Part shown: in pieces, positions 8,377 through 17,695 of the stretch
How positions within the stretch are numbered: position 1 is the stretch's first letter
Layout: every line of letters begins with the position of its first letter
Assembly (NCBI GenBank): GCA_035566435.1
Contig: DATMRF010000045.1
Coordinates: forward strand, 3,510-67,509
DNA from: DATMRF01 sp035566435
GTDB lineage: Bacteria > Verrucomicrobiota > Verrucomicrobiia > Limisphaerales > UBA8199
Length of the DNA: 64,000 nucleotides
Reading direction: 5' to 3'
Notes under the pieces: model-generated
What the model was told of the DNA's origin: nothing
The model's input: the letters and a program-made list of their open reading frames with translations, nothing else
The model's database searches: none
Translations under genes and position numbers: made by a program

Positions 8377-10380
8377 TCAGGCTGGTTTCTGCGTTAGCAT
8401 CATTTCCTTGCCGGTCTCGGCGCTACGTTTCTTGAAATAGAAGAACCCATATATGCCCCACACGGCAGCCACGCCCAGCGCGATAAAGGGTTCCTTCTTG
8501 CTCATCCCGCTAACCATGAACGGGCCGATCAAGTAGAACAGCATGCAAGCGAGGTTTGCCAGCAAGCCGAACAGGGGGACAAAGAAGTGTTTGAACCCGT
8601 TGAAGGAGTGGTGCTCTTTGAATGCGACCATCGCGATCACGCAGGTGGTCATGTAAAGCAGGAAGGTGCCGAAGTTGCTGATCAGCGTGATGATGACCAG
8701 TGTGTTCGGCCAGGCGGCGTAGGTTTCCGGCTTAAAGATGCCAAGGCTGTACCAGAAGTTGTGCTTGTCGAGCGCGGCGGGAGTAGTGCCGCCCAGATAG
8801 ACGCTGACCGTGATGATTCCGATAACCACTGAGATGACAACCAGGGTCCAGATGGCGCGATGGGGCGAGAGGGTGCGGCCGTGGACCAGGCCAAAGTGCG
8901 AGGGCACTTCCTCGTCGCGTCCCATGGCGTAGGTCACGCGGGCGCCTGTATTGATGCAGGACAAGGTCGTCCCGATCAGCGCGAGGAAGACCGTGGAGGC
9001 CTGAACCAGCATGAACGCTTTGCCCGCAGCGGGACTCCCAAACAACCAGGTGCCGGCAATGAGCATCATGTCCCCCAGCGGCGCGCTCGAAGCCCCGGCG
9101 TTCGAGATGGTATAGCCGTTGTTCAGCATATAGTTCGCGGCGAAATACTCGAACAGGTAACAAAAGGCCCCCTGGATCACCAGGGAGAGCAGCACTGCGC
9201 GCGGCACGTCGCGTTTGGCGTTCTTGGCCTCTTCGCCCATGGCGGTGACGGATTCGAAGCCCACCAGGATGAGAATCGCAATGCAGGCCTGGATGAACAT
9301 GAAACTAAACCCGTGGGGCGCCACAACCGACCCGGGGTTCGGGTGAAAGTTGAACGTTAGCGGGTCCTTCGCGTCGCCCGGCTTGCCGGTGTATGCTTCC
9401 TCAGGTTTGTAACTAATCGTGAAGGGGTCGGCGATCGCATGGCTGTCCTTGTCGAGCTTGAGCTTGCCGGCATCGTCCTTCTGCCAGGCCGGATAGGGGT
9501 CGCCTTCACCAAGGCCCATCGCGGTCAGCGCACCGAGCACCGCGGCGTCCTTGTTCTTATCCTTGTCCAAGTCGTCTTTGCTCACGGTCCGGTCCTGGGT
9601 TTTAAAGACGGGCTGCCCTTTATCATCGGTCTTGGGGCTGCTGTCCGCCCAGGTGTCCTGCACCGGCTTGCCCTTGTCGTCGGTGACGGGGACCGAGTCC
9701 ACATTGTAATTAATCGCCGTGCCATTCGACAGGTGAATGGCCGGGGCGCCCTGGGGATGGCTCGCGCGGTAACCAAGAGCGATAATCGAGAATACGATCA
9801 GTGCGCTAATCTGAATGATGTTGATGGCGACGTTGACGCCCGTCGAGCCGTTGACCCCACGGAAGGCGATGTAACCGACGCCGAAGGCGAACACGATGCA
9901 GAAGAGGAACATCAGGAGCGGGCTGTTGTAGGTGCCACTGAATGTGTTCGGCCAAAACTGGCTGGCCAGATAGCCAACGAGAATCGCCGTCACACCGACC
10001 ATGCAGCCGGGATAAACCCAGTAATACAAGTGGCTGGCCCAGCCGGTGAAGAACTTGGCCACGCGGGCGAACTTGAAGGCACTGGTTTTCGAAAGAAAGG
10101 CCTGCTCCGCATAAAGGTAGGACGAACCGGCTCCCGGAAAGAGCTTGGAAAGCTCGGCGTAGCTGATCGCCGTGGCAAAACACAGCATCAGCGCTCCCAA
10201 AATGCCGAACCACATGGCGCAGCCGGCCATGGGCGCCCCGTAGAGTGCCTGGATTTGAAACGTGAGCCACAGAAAGGCGCCCGGCGCAATGAGCGCCATG
10301 GCGTTGACCGTCAGCCCGGTAAGGCCGAGCGTTGCCTTGGTAGTTGGTGGTTTGCTGCTTGATGATTCTGCTTGTGCCAT
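8377..10380 (-). CDS. APC-superfamily amino acid permease with large extracytoplasmic insert
   Basis: A 667-residue inner-membrane transporter. The N-terminal APC core has the GLTVNAMALIAPGAF helix-1 motif and AELSKLFPGAGSSYLYAEQ; after the insert comes the conserved GFESVTAMGEEAKNAKRDVP, then further membrane helices. Between helices 5 and 6, residues about 208-353 form a hydrophilic Asp/Lys-rich segment with two near-repeats of TDDKG(K/Q)PV, not part of the usual family architecture. The permease lies upstream of glnA on the same strand, so glutamate, glutamine or GABA are reasonable but unproven substrates. I chose ATG 10380 rather than the upstream extension to 10473, whose residues look non-native. 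Confidence 0.88.
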   Translation of the reverse strand: MAQAESSSSKPPTTKATLGLTGLTVNAMALIAPGAFLWLTFQIQALYGAPMAGCAMWFGILGALMLCFATAISYAELSKLFPGAGSSYLYAEQAFLSKTSAFKFARVAKFFTGWASHLYYWVYPGCMVGVTAILVGYLASQFWPNTFSGTYNSPLLMFLFCIVFAFGVGYIAFRGVNGSTGVNVAINIIQISALIVFSIIALGYRASHPQGAPAIHLSNGTAINYNVDSVPVTDDKGKPVQDTWADSSPKTDDKGQPVFKTQDRTVSKDDLDKDKNKDAAVLGALTAMGLGEGDPYPAWQKDDAGKLKLDKDSHAIADPFTISYKPEEAYTGKPGDAKDPLTFNFHPNPGSVVAPHGFSFMFIQACIAILILVGFESVTAMGEEAKNAKRDVPRAVLLSLVIQGAFCYLFEYFAANYMLNNGYTISNAGASSAPLGDMMLIAGTWLFGSPAAGKAFMLVQASTVFLALIGTTLSCINTGARVTYAMGRDEEVPSHFGLVHGRTLSPHRAIWTLVVISVVIGIITVSVYLGGTTPAALDKHNFWYSLGIFKPETYAAWPNTLVIITLISNFGTFLLYMTTCVIAMVAFKEHHSFNGFKHFFVPLFGLLANLACMLFYLIGPFMVSGMSKKEPFIALGVAAVWGIYGFFYFKKRSAETGKEMMLTQKPA

Positions 10381-10473
10381 ATGCTTTTTTTGGCCCGCGG
10401 TGGGGCCGGTTTTGTTTTGACTTAAGCGCCGGATCGATCCGCCGCTCTTTCGAACGCCTCGCCTTTTCGCCAC

Positions 10474-11389
10474 GTTAATTGTGGTGCGTGAATCCGTTCG
10501 GATCCATCACGTCACTGCACCGCTGAGGCTCGGAAACACCACTAAGCACCCTTGGTGCCACAGGGTTCAGACACATGGTTAAGCGTTTGCACTACATAAA
10601 CTTAGAATTTAGCATACTAATGCTGTTAATGAATATTTAATGGTGGATTGAAATTTATTAATGCATCGTTAATGTGTCACCTGCGCGATTTTATCCAGCT
10701 CGGCTAATTCCGTTCATGAAGGCGATTTGAGGAGTACCAGTCGGCGATGGGTCCGAAAAAACGAACCACACGAAAGGATTGCTCTTCCATGTGGTTCGTA
10801 CTGCTTTTGCGCGGCCGACGCAAACTTCGTAGCGAAGATTTCTAATCCAATGCAACTAGCTTTTGGTGGTCTTCATCCCGGAGGGATGATTGGAAACAGC
10901 CCAACGCTTCAGCGTTGGGGGGAGGCCCGGTCGGCCAACGAGTCCCGAAGGGACGGCCGAATCCTCCCCAGCACCTCAGCCGTCCCTTCGGGACTCAGTC
11001 GGAGATGGCACCCGGACCCAACGCTGAAGCGTTGGGCTATTCTCGGATGTCCCTCCGGGACAAAGACGGGCGCGCCAAAAAGATCCGCAAAAGTTAGTGG
11101 CATTCGATTTCTAATCCCTGGCCGCCCGCAATTTCGAACGGCTTGCCGAATAAAAATCGGCGATACAGTCCCGCCAAGGCGGGATAATTCTGCGCTATTT
11201 CCATTGCGGTTCTGCGGCGCTGGGCTCTTCATGGTTCTTACATCCGGAGGAGCGCTGGACAAAGCAGGCTTCAGGGCGGACATTGGCCGCGCTTGAAGCA
11301 GACGACGATGAATTCCACCCGGCTATCGGCGGTTGCCTGGCCGCTCAGGCGTTCGTTAACAAGCCATCACCCTTTGGGAGGAGGCCACT
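10474..11389. other. Gene-free region: AT-rich upstream segment plus a REP-like palindromic element
   Basis: Between the divergently transcribed permease and pirin genes. The first part (about 10580-10690) is AT-rich with TAATG/TTAAT runs and probably holds the permease promoter. The second part carries the nested palindromes annotated separately. A 189-codon frame at 10727-11296 crosses the palindromes and lacks protein-like composition, so I do not call it a gene. Confidence 0.6.
10875..11063. repeat. Nested REP-like palindromic element
   Basis: Five palindromes follow each other: CATCCCGGAGGGATG, then CCCAACGCTTCAGCGTTGGG (10900-10919), then GTCCCGAAGGGAC, its mirror GTCCCTTCGGGAC, then CCCAACGCTGAAGCGTTGGG (11017-11036), ending with TGTCCCTCCGGGACA. 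The outer and inner copies are mirror images, so the whole element is one large imperfect inverted repeat able to fold into a multi-stem structure. Confidence 0.75.
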
Positions 11390-12298
11390 ATGTCACTTCG
11401 ACCCATTAAACGACTCATCCGCTCGAAGCCGACGCTGGAGGGCGCGGGGGTGCATCTGCGCCGCGCGTTCGGGTTCGGCAACACCTCCGAGTTCGACCCG
11501 TTCCTGCTGCTGGACGATTTCCGCAACGACATCCCGGCGGATTACCTGGCGGGATTCCCGTGGCACCCGCACCGCGGCATCGAGACGATCACTTATGTGC
11601 TGGCGGGCACCGTGGAGCACGCAGACAGCCTGGGCAACCGCGGCGCCATCGGCGCCGGGGAGATCCAGTGGATGACGGCGGGCCGGGGAATCATTCACCA
11701 GGAAATGCCGAAGGGGGACCAGGCCGGCCAAATGCACGGCTTCCAGTTGTGGGCGAACCTGCCGTCGTCGCTGAAGATGACGGCCCCGCGTTACCAGGAG
11801 GTCAAGGCGGTCGAAATCCCCGAGGTTGCCGAGGACGACGGCACGCGCGCTCGGGTGGTTTGCGGCAGCTTCTGGGGTAAGCGAGGTCCGGTGGAGGGGA
11901 TTGCGGCGGACCCGATCTACATCGACGTCACGGTACCTCCGGGCAAGCGCAAGACGCTTCCCGTCGAGACGACCCGGCATGCGTTCGCGTACGTTTTCGC
12001 GGGGAGCGGGAAATTCTGCAACGCGTCCCAACCCTTGGCGGTGCCGACCGAAGGGGTGAAATGGCTCGAGACGGAACCGCCGACGGAGGCGGACAACCGT
12101 TCGCTGGTGCTGTTTGACAGCGGCGATGAGGTGGCCGTGCAAGCGGGAGACGATGGCATTCGATTCCTTCTGGTTTCAGGCGAGCCCCTGAAGGAGCCCG
12201 TGGCGTGGTACGGTCCGATTGTGATGAACACTCAGGAACAGCTTCAACGGGCGTACGAGGAACTCCGGGAAGGGACGTTCCTGAAGGCGAAAGCCTGA
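11390..12298 (+). CDS. Pirin family protein (bicupin)
   Basis: A 302-residue cupin-fold protein. The N-terminal half has the pirin signature: FDPFLLLDDF, GFPWHPHRGIETITYVLAGTVEH and GIIHQEMP, giving the His/His/His/Glu metal ligands. The C-terminal half is the pirin_C-type cupin. Some bacterial pirins have quercetinase or redox-sensing roles; the substrate here cannot be inferred. An AGGAGG ribosome-binding site lies just upstream of the ATG. The gene is convergent with the TonB-dependent receptor, with a shared hairpin terminator between them. Confidence 0.93.
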   Translation: MSLRPIKRLIRSKPTLEGAGVHLRRAFGFGNTSEFDPFLLLDDFRNDIPADYLAGFPWHPHRGIETITYVLAGTVEHADSLGNRGAIGAGEIQWMTAGRGIIHQEMPKGDQAGQMHGFQLWANLPSSLKMTAPRYQEVKAVEIPEVAEDDGTRARVVCGSFWGKRGPVEGIAADPIYIDVTVPPGKRKTLPVETTRHAFAYVFAGSGKFCNASQPLAVPTEGVKWLETEPPTEADNRSLVLFDSGDEVAVQAGDDGIRFLLVSGEPLKEPVAWYGPIVMNTQEQLQRAYEELREGTFLKAKA

Positions 12299-12309
12299 GC
12301 GAGAATCAA

Positions 12310-12339
12310 AAGGGCCGAAACCTTGCGGTTTCGGCCCTT
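12310..12339. terminator. Bidirectional hairpin between convergent pirin and receptor genes
   Basis: A 13-bp perfect stem (AAGGGCCGAAACC with GGTTTCGGCCCTT), loop TTGC, located 12 bp after the pirin stop and 18 bp from the receptor stop. It can serve both strands. Confidence 0.75.
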
Positions 12340-12356
12340 GCGAAAAGGAGAACGGT

Positions 12357-15300
12357 TTAGAAGGTCTTGGAGACCTCGAAATAGACGAACCGGCCAAGGA
12401 TGTCGTAGGTGCCCTTGTCGGTGTTATCCTCGATGGCGCTGGCAATCAGCGGAGGATCTACATCGGTGATATTGTTGCAGCCGATGGCCAGCCGGGTGCC
12501 GTTCAGGTAACGGCCGAATTTCGGCCCGAACTTATAGGCAATCTGCATGTCGAGGGTGTAGTAATCCGGCACGTGCCAGGCCTGGCCGTTCAACGTCTCC
12601 CCATGGAAGGGCTGGCCTGTCTCCGGATGAAGGAAGCCCAGGTCTGTCACCGCGGGGATATAATGAGCCATGACATTGTACGTGAAGTCCATGTACTCCC
12701 AGGTCAGCCCGACATTGATCCGGTAATCGGGTATGAGACCCTGGGCGGTGCCGAAGTTGGCGGTCCACTGGCCCTGGTAACTGTAATAGTTCCGGCCGGG
12801 AGCGCTGCGGAGTTGCAAGGAGCGGGTCCAGTTGGCGTTGCCCAGGAACGTGAATTTGCCGACGTTATCCGTGGGCAATTCATAAGCGGCAGAGAGGTCC
12901 AACCCGTCCGTGCGCTCCGACGCGACGGCCGTATTGGTGATGAGCACGTTGCCCCAGTTACCAACGGTGACCTGGCCGGGGGCCGGGGTGGTGAGGCGCG
13001 AGCCATCCGCAAACGTGAAGCCCGGGGCAAATGGGGAGGCAGAACCCAGCGCGTTCAGGCTGGCAGCGGCCGCGAACGGATCCGAAACGACCACGTGATC
13101 CTGGCTGATGTTGTAATAATCAACGCTCACCGTCAGGCCCTTGATTTGCTTGGGCGAATAGACGATGCCCGCGTTCCAGTTCTGCGACTCCGACGAAGGC
13201 AGGGCGGGGTTCGAGCGGTTCTGGGTTTGGATCTGGCCAGAGCCGCCGCCGTTCGGGATGGTGATGAACGGGTTGCTGAAGAAATCCGGGCCGAACAGGT
13301 TAAAGATGGACGGAGCCAGGAAAGACTGGCCATAGCCGCCGCGAAGCGTGAGCTGCTTATCAATCGGCTGCCAGCGGGCCTGAATTTTCGGCACGCCATC
13401 ATCACCGCCCGGGAAGAGCCGCTCGTAGCGGCCCTGGACATCAAGGTCCAGTGAATAAGCGCCGGGGACGTTAAATTTTTCCGAAAAAATCGGAATATGG
13501 ATTTCTGCGAACACTGCCTCGCGGTCGCGCACGCCGCCACCAAACGGGAATTGCTGGTTCAGGCCAGGTACCAGGCCCAACTGGCTGAGGCCATCGACGG
13601 CGATATTCAATGCCTCATACGTGTATGAGATACCGGCGACCGCGTCGAACGGGCCGGCGGGGAGATCGAACGGGCTGGCATGCACGTGGGCATCCACACT
13701 CCAAAGCTGCGACACCGCGGAGTTGAAGAGCGTCGTCCGGAGGGCGTTGACGGTCTGAGGCGAGTTCTGGCCTGGCACGCCGAAGAAGATATTATAATCC
13801 GGGATTGGGTTGCCACTAGGGTCGGTAAGAGTTCCAGCCAGGGATTCATTCAGGGCCCCCCCGCTGATAGCATTACGAGTGAAGTAAGTTTGGTCGGCGC
13901 GGTTGTAGTTATAGGCGGCTTGCCAATCGAGCTTGCCCGGGACGACTTCCCCCTTGAGACCGCCGACGATGTGGTAGGTGTCGCTCTGAGCATCGAAGAG
14001 GCGGTTGCCGCTATCGACAAAGCGGGAGCGCACCCGCGGAGTGCCGGCGCCACCAGCCCCCAGATCCACTCCAAATGGGTTAAAAGGGTTGTTGGCTGGC
14101 ACAAAAATGCCCGACCCGCCCAGGCTGGGCACGGGTGACGGAGCCAGTTCGCCCCTGGACAGATCGTTCGCGTAGAGAAACTGGCCGAAAAACTGCAGAT
14201 TCTTGTCGAAGAGATCATGCTCGACGTTCGCAAAGAAGTTCCGGCGGTCCTGGGATTGGATAGTATGTACCCCAAACGAGGTGGTATTGAGCAGGGGGTA
14301 GGCGCCGCGGATTCCTAGCGAGCCATCCGGGTCGAGTGCGTCGATTTGTGCGCCGAGGGGCGTGCTGCCCAGAGGAAGGTACGGGCCGAGGCCGTGGCCG
14401 GTTGGGTCAACGTAGCCGTGAGCGATTGCGTAAGCGTTGTAATTGGCAACGCCGTTAGCGCCGCCGAAGGCCTGGCCCGCAAATACCGGCGGCGTTTTCA
14501 ACGCGGGATTGTAACCAGGCCCGCCGACCGCGAAAGGCGAACCCGCGAGGATATAAGAACCGGTGCCATCTTGAACCCGGCCGGGGTAGGAAGGGCTCAT
14601 GTAGGCCACCAAGGGGCTGATCCCGGCTTTGATCAGGTCGGCAATACCCAGCGATGCGATTGAGCGGTCTTTTGCCAGCAGGGGGTCCATCGCATAATAC
14701 TGCGCGCCTGCGAAAAACGAGTAATCATCGGCCGTCGCACCGGCGATGACTGAGGCGCGGCGCTCGAGGATACTGTTGCTGTCGGGCCGGGTTGGGAAGC
14801 CGACGCGGCCGGAGATTTCGGTTCCACTCCAGTTCTTCTTCGTGATGACGTTGACAACCCCGCCGACGGCGTCGGAGCCGTAAAGGGCGGAGGCACCGTC
14901 CTTCAATATCTCGACCTTCTCCACGATGGAAATCGGAATGGTATTAAGGTCAACCAATTGCCCGCCGCTAAGACCCGAGTTGGGCAAGCGAAACCCATCC
15001 ATCAACACCAAAGTTGGCAGGTTGCGGATGGCGACGTTGGCTTCACCGGCAGGAAGGGCGCCGTTGATGCTGAAGTTGTTGGCGACCTGGCCGATATTGC
15101 CACTGCCGGAGAAGGCCGGGTCCAGTTTCGTCAGCGCCGACAGGATATCCTGCTGGCCAGAAGCGTTGATCTGGGCGGCTGAAACGACCGCAACCGGCGC
15201 GGCGCCGACTGTTTCGGCGGTGGGAATGTATGAACCGGTAACGACGACCGGTTTCATGACTTGCGGCGCGTTCGTATCTTGCGCCTGGCTCGACGAAACC

Positions 15301-15371
15301 AACGCCATGGCACAAGCCAGGCCGGCCAGGATGTTGCTACGGGGAACCTGTTCTATGAGTTTTTTGATCAT
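12357..15371 (-). CDS. TonB-dependent outer-membrane receptor
   Basis: A 1004-residue outer-membrane transporter. A signal peptide of about 30 residues ends in SSQAQ. The plug domain (about 45-180) has VVVTGSYIP, IRNLPTLVLMDGFRLP, IPISIVEKVEILKDGASALYGSDAVGGVVNVITKK, the classical TonB-receptor plug signature. The remainder is a long beta-barrel ending in an aromatic residue (VYFEVSKTF), as expected for BAM recognition. Its ligand cannot be deduced. The adjacent divergent tonB-exbB-exbD genes probably energise it. There is no cobalamin riboswitch in front of it. Confidence 0.95.
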   Translation of the reverse strand: MIKKLIEQVPRSNILAGLACAMALVSSSQAQDTNAPQVMKPVVVTGSYIPTAETVGAAPVAVVSAAQINASGQQDILSALTKLDPAFSGSGNIGQVANNFSINGALPAGEANVAIRNLPTLVLMDGFRLPNSGLSGGQLVDLNTIPISIVEKVEILKDGASALYGSDAVGGVVNVITKKNWSGTEISGRVGFPTRPDSNSILERRASVIAGATADDYSFFAGAQYYAMDPLLAKDRSIASLGIADLIKAGISPLVAYMSPSYPGRVQDGTGSYILAGSPFAVGGPGYNPALKTPPVFAGQAFGGANGVANYNAYAIAHGYVDPTGHGLGPYLPLGSTPLGAQIDALDPDGSLGIRGAYPLLNTTSFGVHTIQSQDRRNFFANVEHDLFDKNLQFFGQFLYANDLSRGELAPSPVPSLGGSGIFVPANNPFNPFGVDLGAGGAGTPRVRSRFVDSGNRLFDAQSDTYHIVGGLKGEVVPGKLDWQAAYNYNRADQTYFTRNAISGGALNESLAGTLTDPSGNPIPDYNIFFGVPGQNSPQTVNALRTTLFNSAVSQLWSVDAHVHASPFDLPAGPFDAVAGISYTYEALNIAVDGLSQLGLVPGLNQQFPFGGGVRDREAVFAEIHIPIFSEKFNVPGAYSLDLDVQGRYERLFPGGDDGVPKIQARWQPIDKQLTLRGGYGQSFLAPSIFNLFGPDFFSNPFITIPNGGGSGQIQTQNRSNPALPSSESQNWNAGIVYSPKQIKGLTVSVDYYNISQDHVVVSDPFAAAASLNALGSASPFAPGFTFADGSRLTTPAPGQVTVGNWGNVLITNTAVASERTDGLDLSAAYELPTDNVGKFTFLGNANWTRSLQLRSAPGRNYYSYQGQWTANFGTAQGLIPDYRINVGLTWEYMDFTYNVMAHYIPAVTDLGFLHPETGQPFHGETLNGQAWHVPDYYTLDMQIAYKFGPKFGRYLNGTRLAIGCNNITDVDPPLIASAIEDNTDKGTYDILGRFVYFEVSKTF

Positions 15372-15636
15372 AACAGTTGTTGTGCTGTAAGGTGTTACGG
15401 AATGACTTGACCGCCTTATACCTCATTATCAAGCAAGGATGCAAGAGAAATTTCACGAAAAAATAACATTCCTCCCAGTAAGGGATTGCGCCCCCTCAAA
15501 ATTTGCCCAATATTAATTGGTGAAAAACCTGCGAACGGCGGGGAATTGAGCGGCGCGTGGAAATGGAAAAAGAGTTTATGGTGAACAAGGCCTCGCAGGC
15601 GTGCAGGAGCGGCATTTCCGGGGGCAGTCAGCACGA

Positions 15637-16386
15637 ATGAGCGAGTCTTCTATTCCAGCACAGGCACCCCTCACGGGGGCAGCACAATTCGGGTCGGCCA
15701 ATCGTGATTACCGGCTTTCCGACGACCTGGCGAGGCTCTGCCTGCCCCAGGAATACAAGGATTCTTACCGCCGCCTGGCCTGGGTGGACTCGATCTGTTT
15801 TCTGTTTTTAATCATTGGGCTGGTGGGGCTTAAACCGCCCCAGATCCATGTCCGCCCCGTGAGCGCACCGCAGGATGTAGTCCCGGTGGTCTTTACCCCG
15901 CCGGAAGAGCCGAAGGTCGAGCCCGAAGTGAAGCCGGATGAGCCGGATCAGCCACGAGACACCCAGGAGGAGACACCGCAGGTCGTCCAAGTAGTTGCTG
16001 CCATCAATTCGCCTTCCGTCGCGTTTGCCGTCCCGGTTCAGGGCGCGGTCGCGATTGCCTCGGAGGCACGACTGGCCACGCCGCCGCCGCCGACCCCGCA
16101 AGCACCCCCAAAACCGGTATACTTTAATCCGGACGCGGCCGGCGGAGGCAGTTTTCCGAAACCTGAGTATCCGCCCGTGGCTTGGCGAAACCACTGGCAT
16201 GGGACAGCCGTTGTGGAGATCAAAGTGGATCCAACGGGGAAAACCACCGAAGTGAAATTGCAGAAGAGTTCCGGGTATACAATCTTGGACGACGCTGCGC
16301 TGGAAATCGTTACGAACCGGTGGCATTTCCCGCCGACCGGGAAGCCGGAGTGGTATTATTATCCGTTCCAGTTCCAACTCCAATGA
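15637..16386 (+). CDS. tonB: TonB-family energy transducer
   Basis: A 249-residue protein. After a cytoplasmic stretch of about 45 residues comes one transmembrane helix (SICFLFLIIGLVGL), then a Pro/Glu-Lys rich periplasmic linker (PPEEPKVEPEVKPDEP), and a C-terminal TonB domain with GTAVVEIKVDPTGKTTEVKLQKSSGYTILDDAALE. The unusually long N-terminal cytoplasmic tail differs from classic TonB. ATG 15637 was chosen; an in-frame GTG at 15601 gives 12 more residues. exbB and exbD follow on the same strand, and the receptor gene is divergent. Confidence 0.9.
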   Translation: MSESSIPAQAPLTGAAQFGSANRDYRLSDDLARLCLPQEYKDSYRRLAWVDSICFLFLIIGLVGLKPPQIHVRPVSAPQDVVPVVFTPPEEPKVEPEVKPDEPDQPRDTQEETPQVVQVVAAINSPSVAFAVPVQGAVAIASEARLATPPPPTPQAPPKPVYFNPDAAGGGSFPKPEYPPVAWRNHWHGTAVVEIKVDPTGKTTEVKLQKSSGYTILDDAALEIVTNRWHFPPTGKPEWYYYPFQFQLQ

Positions 16387-16473
16387 AGCCTGCTTTTGTC
16401 GTGGACAGGTCCGGGGCGTGTTCGGCAGAATTTGCGGCACTAAACAGAACATCAAAAAGAACAACGATGACGT

Positions 16474-17145
16474 ATGTTAGCTAACATCCTGGTAAAGTAC
16501 TTTGAGGCGGGCGGCCCGGTGATGTGGCCCATCTTGATCACGGCCATCGTCGCCGTGGCAGTGGTGGGTGAACGCAGTTTCTGGTGGTTCCGCGAAAGCC
16601 GCCGGCGCGACCCGGAGACACTCGAAAAGCTTTTTGCCGCGCTGGAGAATGGCGATTTCCGCGAGGCCTCCCAGCTCTCGAAGGGCTCGAACGATCCGGT
16701 GATCCGGATGATCTGGCACGGGATGAACCATTTCCATTCGTCGCTGCAAGGGGCGCTCCAGGTGGCCGCCGGCGTCGAACTCCAAAAGGCCGGGCGGTTT
16801 TTGACAGTGATGGACACGCTGGTGACGCTGGCGCCGCTGCTCGGGCTCCTGGGGACGGTGTCCGGGATCTTCCGCACTTTTCTCTCGATCGGCAGCGCGA
16901 CGGTCGAAGGCGCCACCGGCGCGATCACGGGCGGCATCGGCGAAGCGCTCATCGCGACGATGTGCGGCCTGGCCATCGCCATTTTCGCCCTCATTCCTTT
17001 CAATTACTTCGGACGCAAACTGGCCCAGCTCCAGTTCGAACTCGAATCCGCAGCGACGAACGTCGAGATCATGGTCCTGGCGGCGAAACAAAAGGGCTTT
17101 GACACGATGGAGTTCCGCCGCGAACAAACCGGGACCAGGGCGTGA
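16474..17145 (+). CDS. exbB: ExbB/TolQ-type proton channel subunit
   Basis: A 223-residue MotA/TolQ/ExbB family inner-membrane protein with three transmembrane helices: one near residues 12-32 and two in the C-terminal half. The family signature is LGLLGTVSGIFRTFLSIGS followed by GGIGEALIATMCGLAIAIFALIPFNYF. With ExbD it forms the proton channel that drives TonB. It lies 87 bp after tonB and 22 bp before exbD. Confidence 0.95.
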   Translation: MLANILVKYFEAGGPVMWPILITAIVAVAVVGERSFWWFRESRRRDPETLEKLFAALENGDFREASQLSKGSNDPVIRMIWHGMNHFHSSLQGALQVAAGVELQKAGRFLTVMDTLVTLAPLLGLLGTVSGIFRTFLSIGSATVEGATGAITGGIGEALIATMCGLAIAIFALIPFNYFGRKLAQLQFELESAATNVEIMVLAAKQKGFDTMEFRREQTGTRA

Positions 17146-17167
17146 TCGGGGAAGGGCTAAAGGTTAA

Positions 17168-17584
17168 ATGAAAATCGGTTCTCCATTTCCGCATAAGAAG
17201 GCGCGGATTGAGATCATCCCGCTGATCGATATCATGTTCTTCCTGCTGGCGTCGTTCATGCTGGCCAGCTTGAGCATGATGCGGCTCCAATCGATCAAGA
17301 TGGACTTGCCCACCGCCACCGTCGCCAAGCGCGATTTCAAGCCGGACATCGTCAATGTCGGTGTCAGAAAGGACGGGCAGCTTTTCCTGGATAAGAAAGA
17401 GGTCAGCATGCTGGACCTTCAGAACTTTCTGTCGAATCGCTACCGCATCAATACGAATGTCCCGGTGTATATCAGCGGCGACAAGGACGCGACGCACGGG
17501 ATGGTGATTTCGGTGCTGGACCTCGTTCGGCGACAAGGGATTCAGAAAGTGTCGTTTGCGATTGCGCCGGCGAAGCAACAGTAG
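17168..17584 (+). CDS. exbD: ExbD/TolR-type proton channel subunit
   Basis: A 138-residue ExbD/TolR protein: short cytoplasmic N-terminus, a single transmembrane helix starting IPLIDIMFFLLASFMLA with the conserved, proton-relaying aspartate of this family (LID), and a periplasmic domain with the family's GDKDATHG-type segment. It partners ExbB and TonB, encoded directly upstream. Confidence 0.95.
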   Translation: MKIGSPFPHKKARIEIIPLIDIMFFLLASFMLASLSMMRLQSIKMDLPTATVAKRDFKPDIVNVGVRKDGQLFLDKKEVSMLDLQNFLSNRYRINTNVPVYISGDKDATHGMVISVLDLVRRQGIQKVSFAIAPAKQQ

Positions 17585-17600
17585 GGAAAGTATAAATTAT

Positions 17601-17618
17601 AAAGGATAAAGGATAAAG
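17601..17618. repeat. Left arm of a GGATAAA inverted repeat
   Basis: AAAGGATAAAGGATAAAG. Sixteen bases are exactly complementary to TTTATCCTTTATCCTT at 18124-18139. The pair brackets the four-helix-bundle gene. Confidence 0.7.
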
Positions 17619-17695
17619 CCGACGGCGAGGAACAAATCGGCGTGGAGCGCTGAAATCCTCTTGACTGATTAGAGGCTGATGTTCAGTCTTTCGCG

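Noticed and set aside
10727..11296. 189-codon frame in the intergenic region
   Set aside because: Runs across the nested palindromes; encoded residues are dictated by the repeats.
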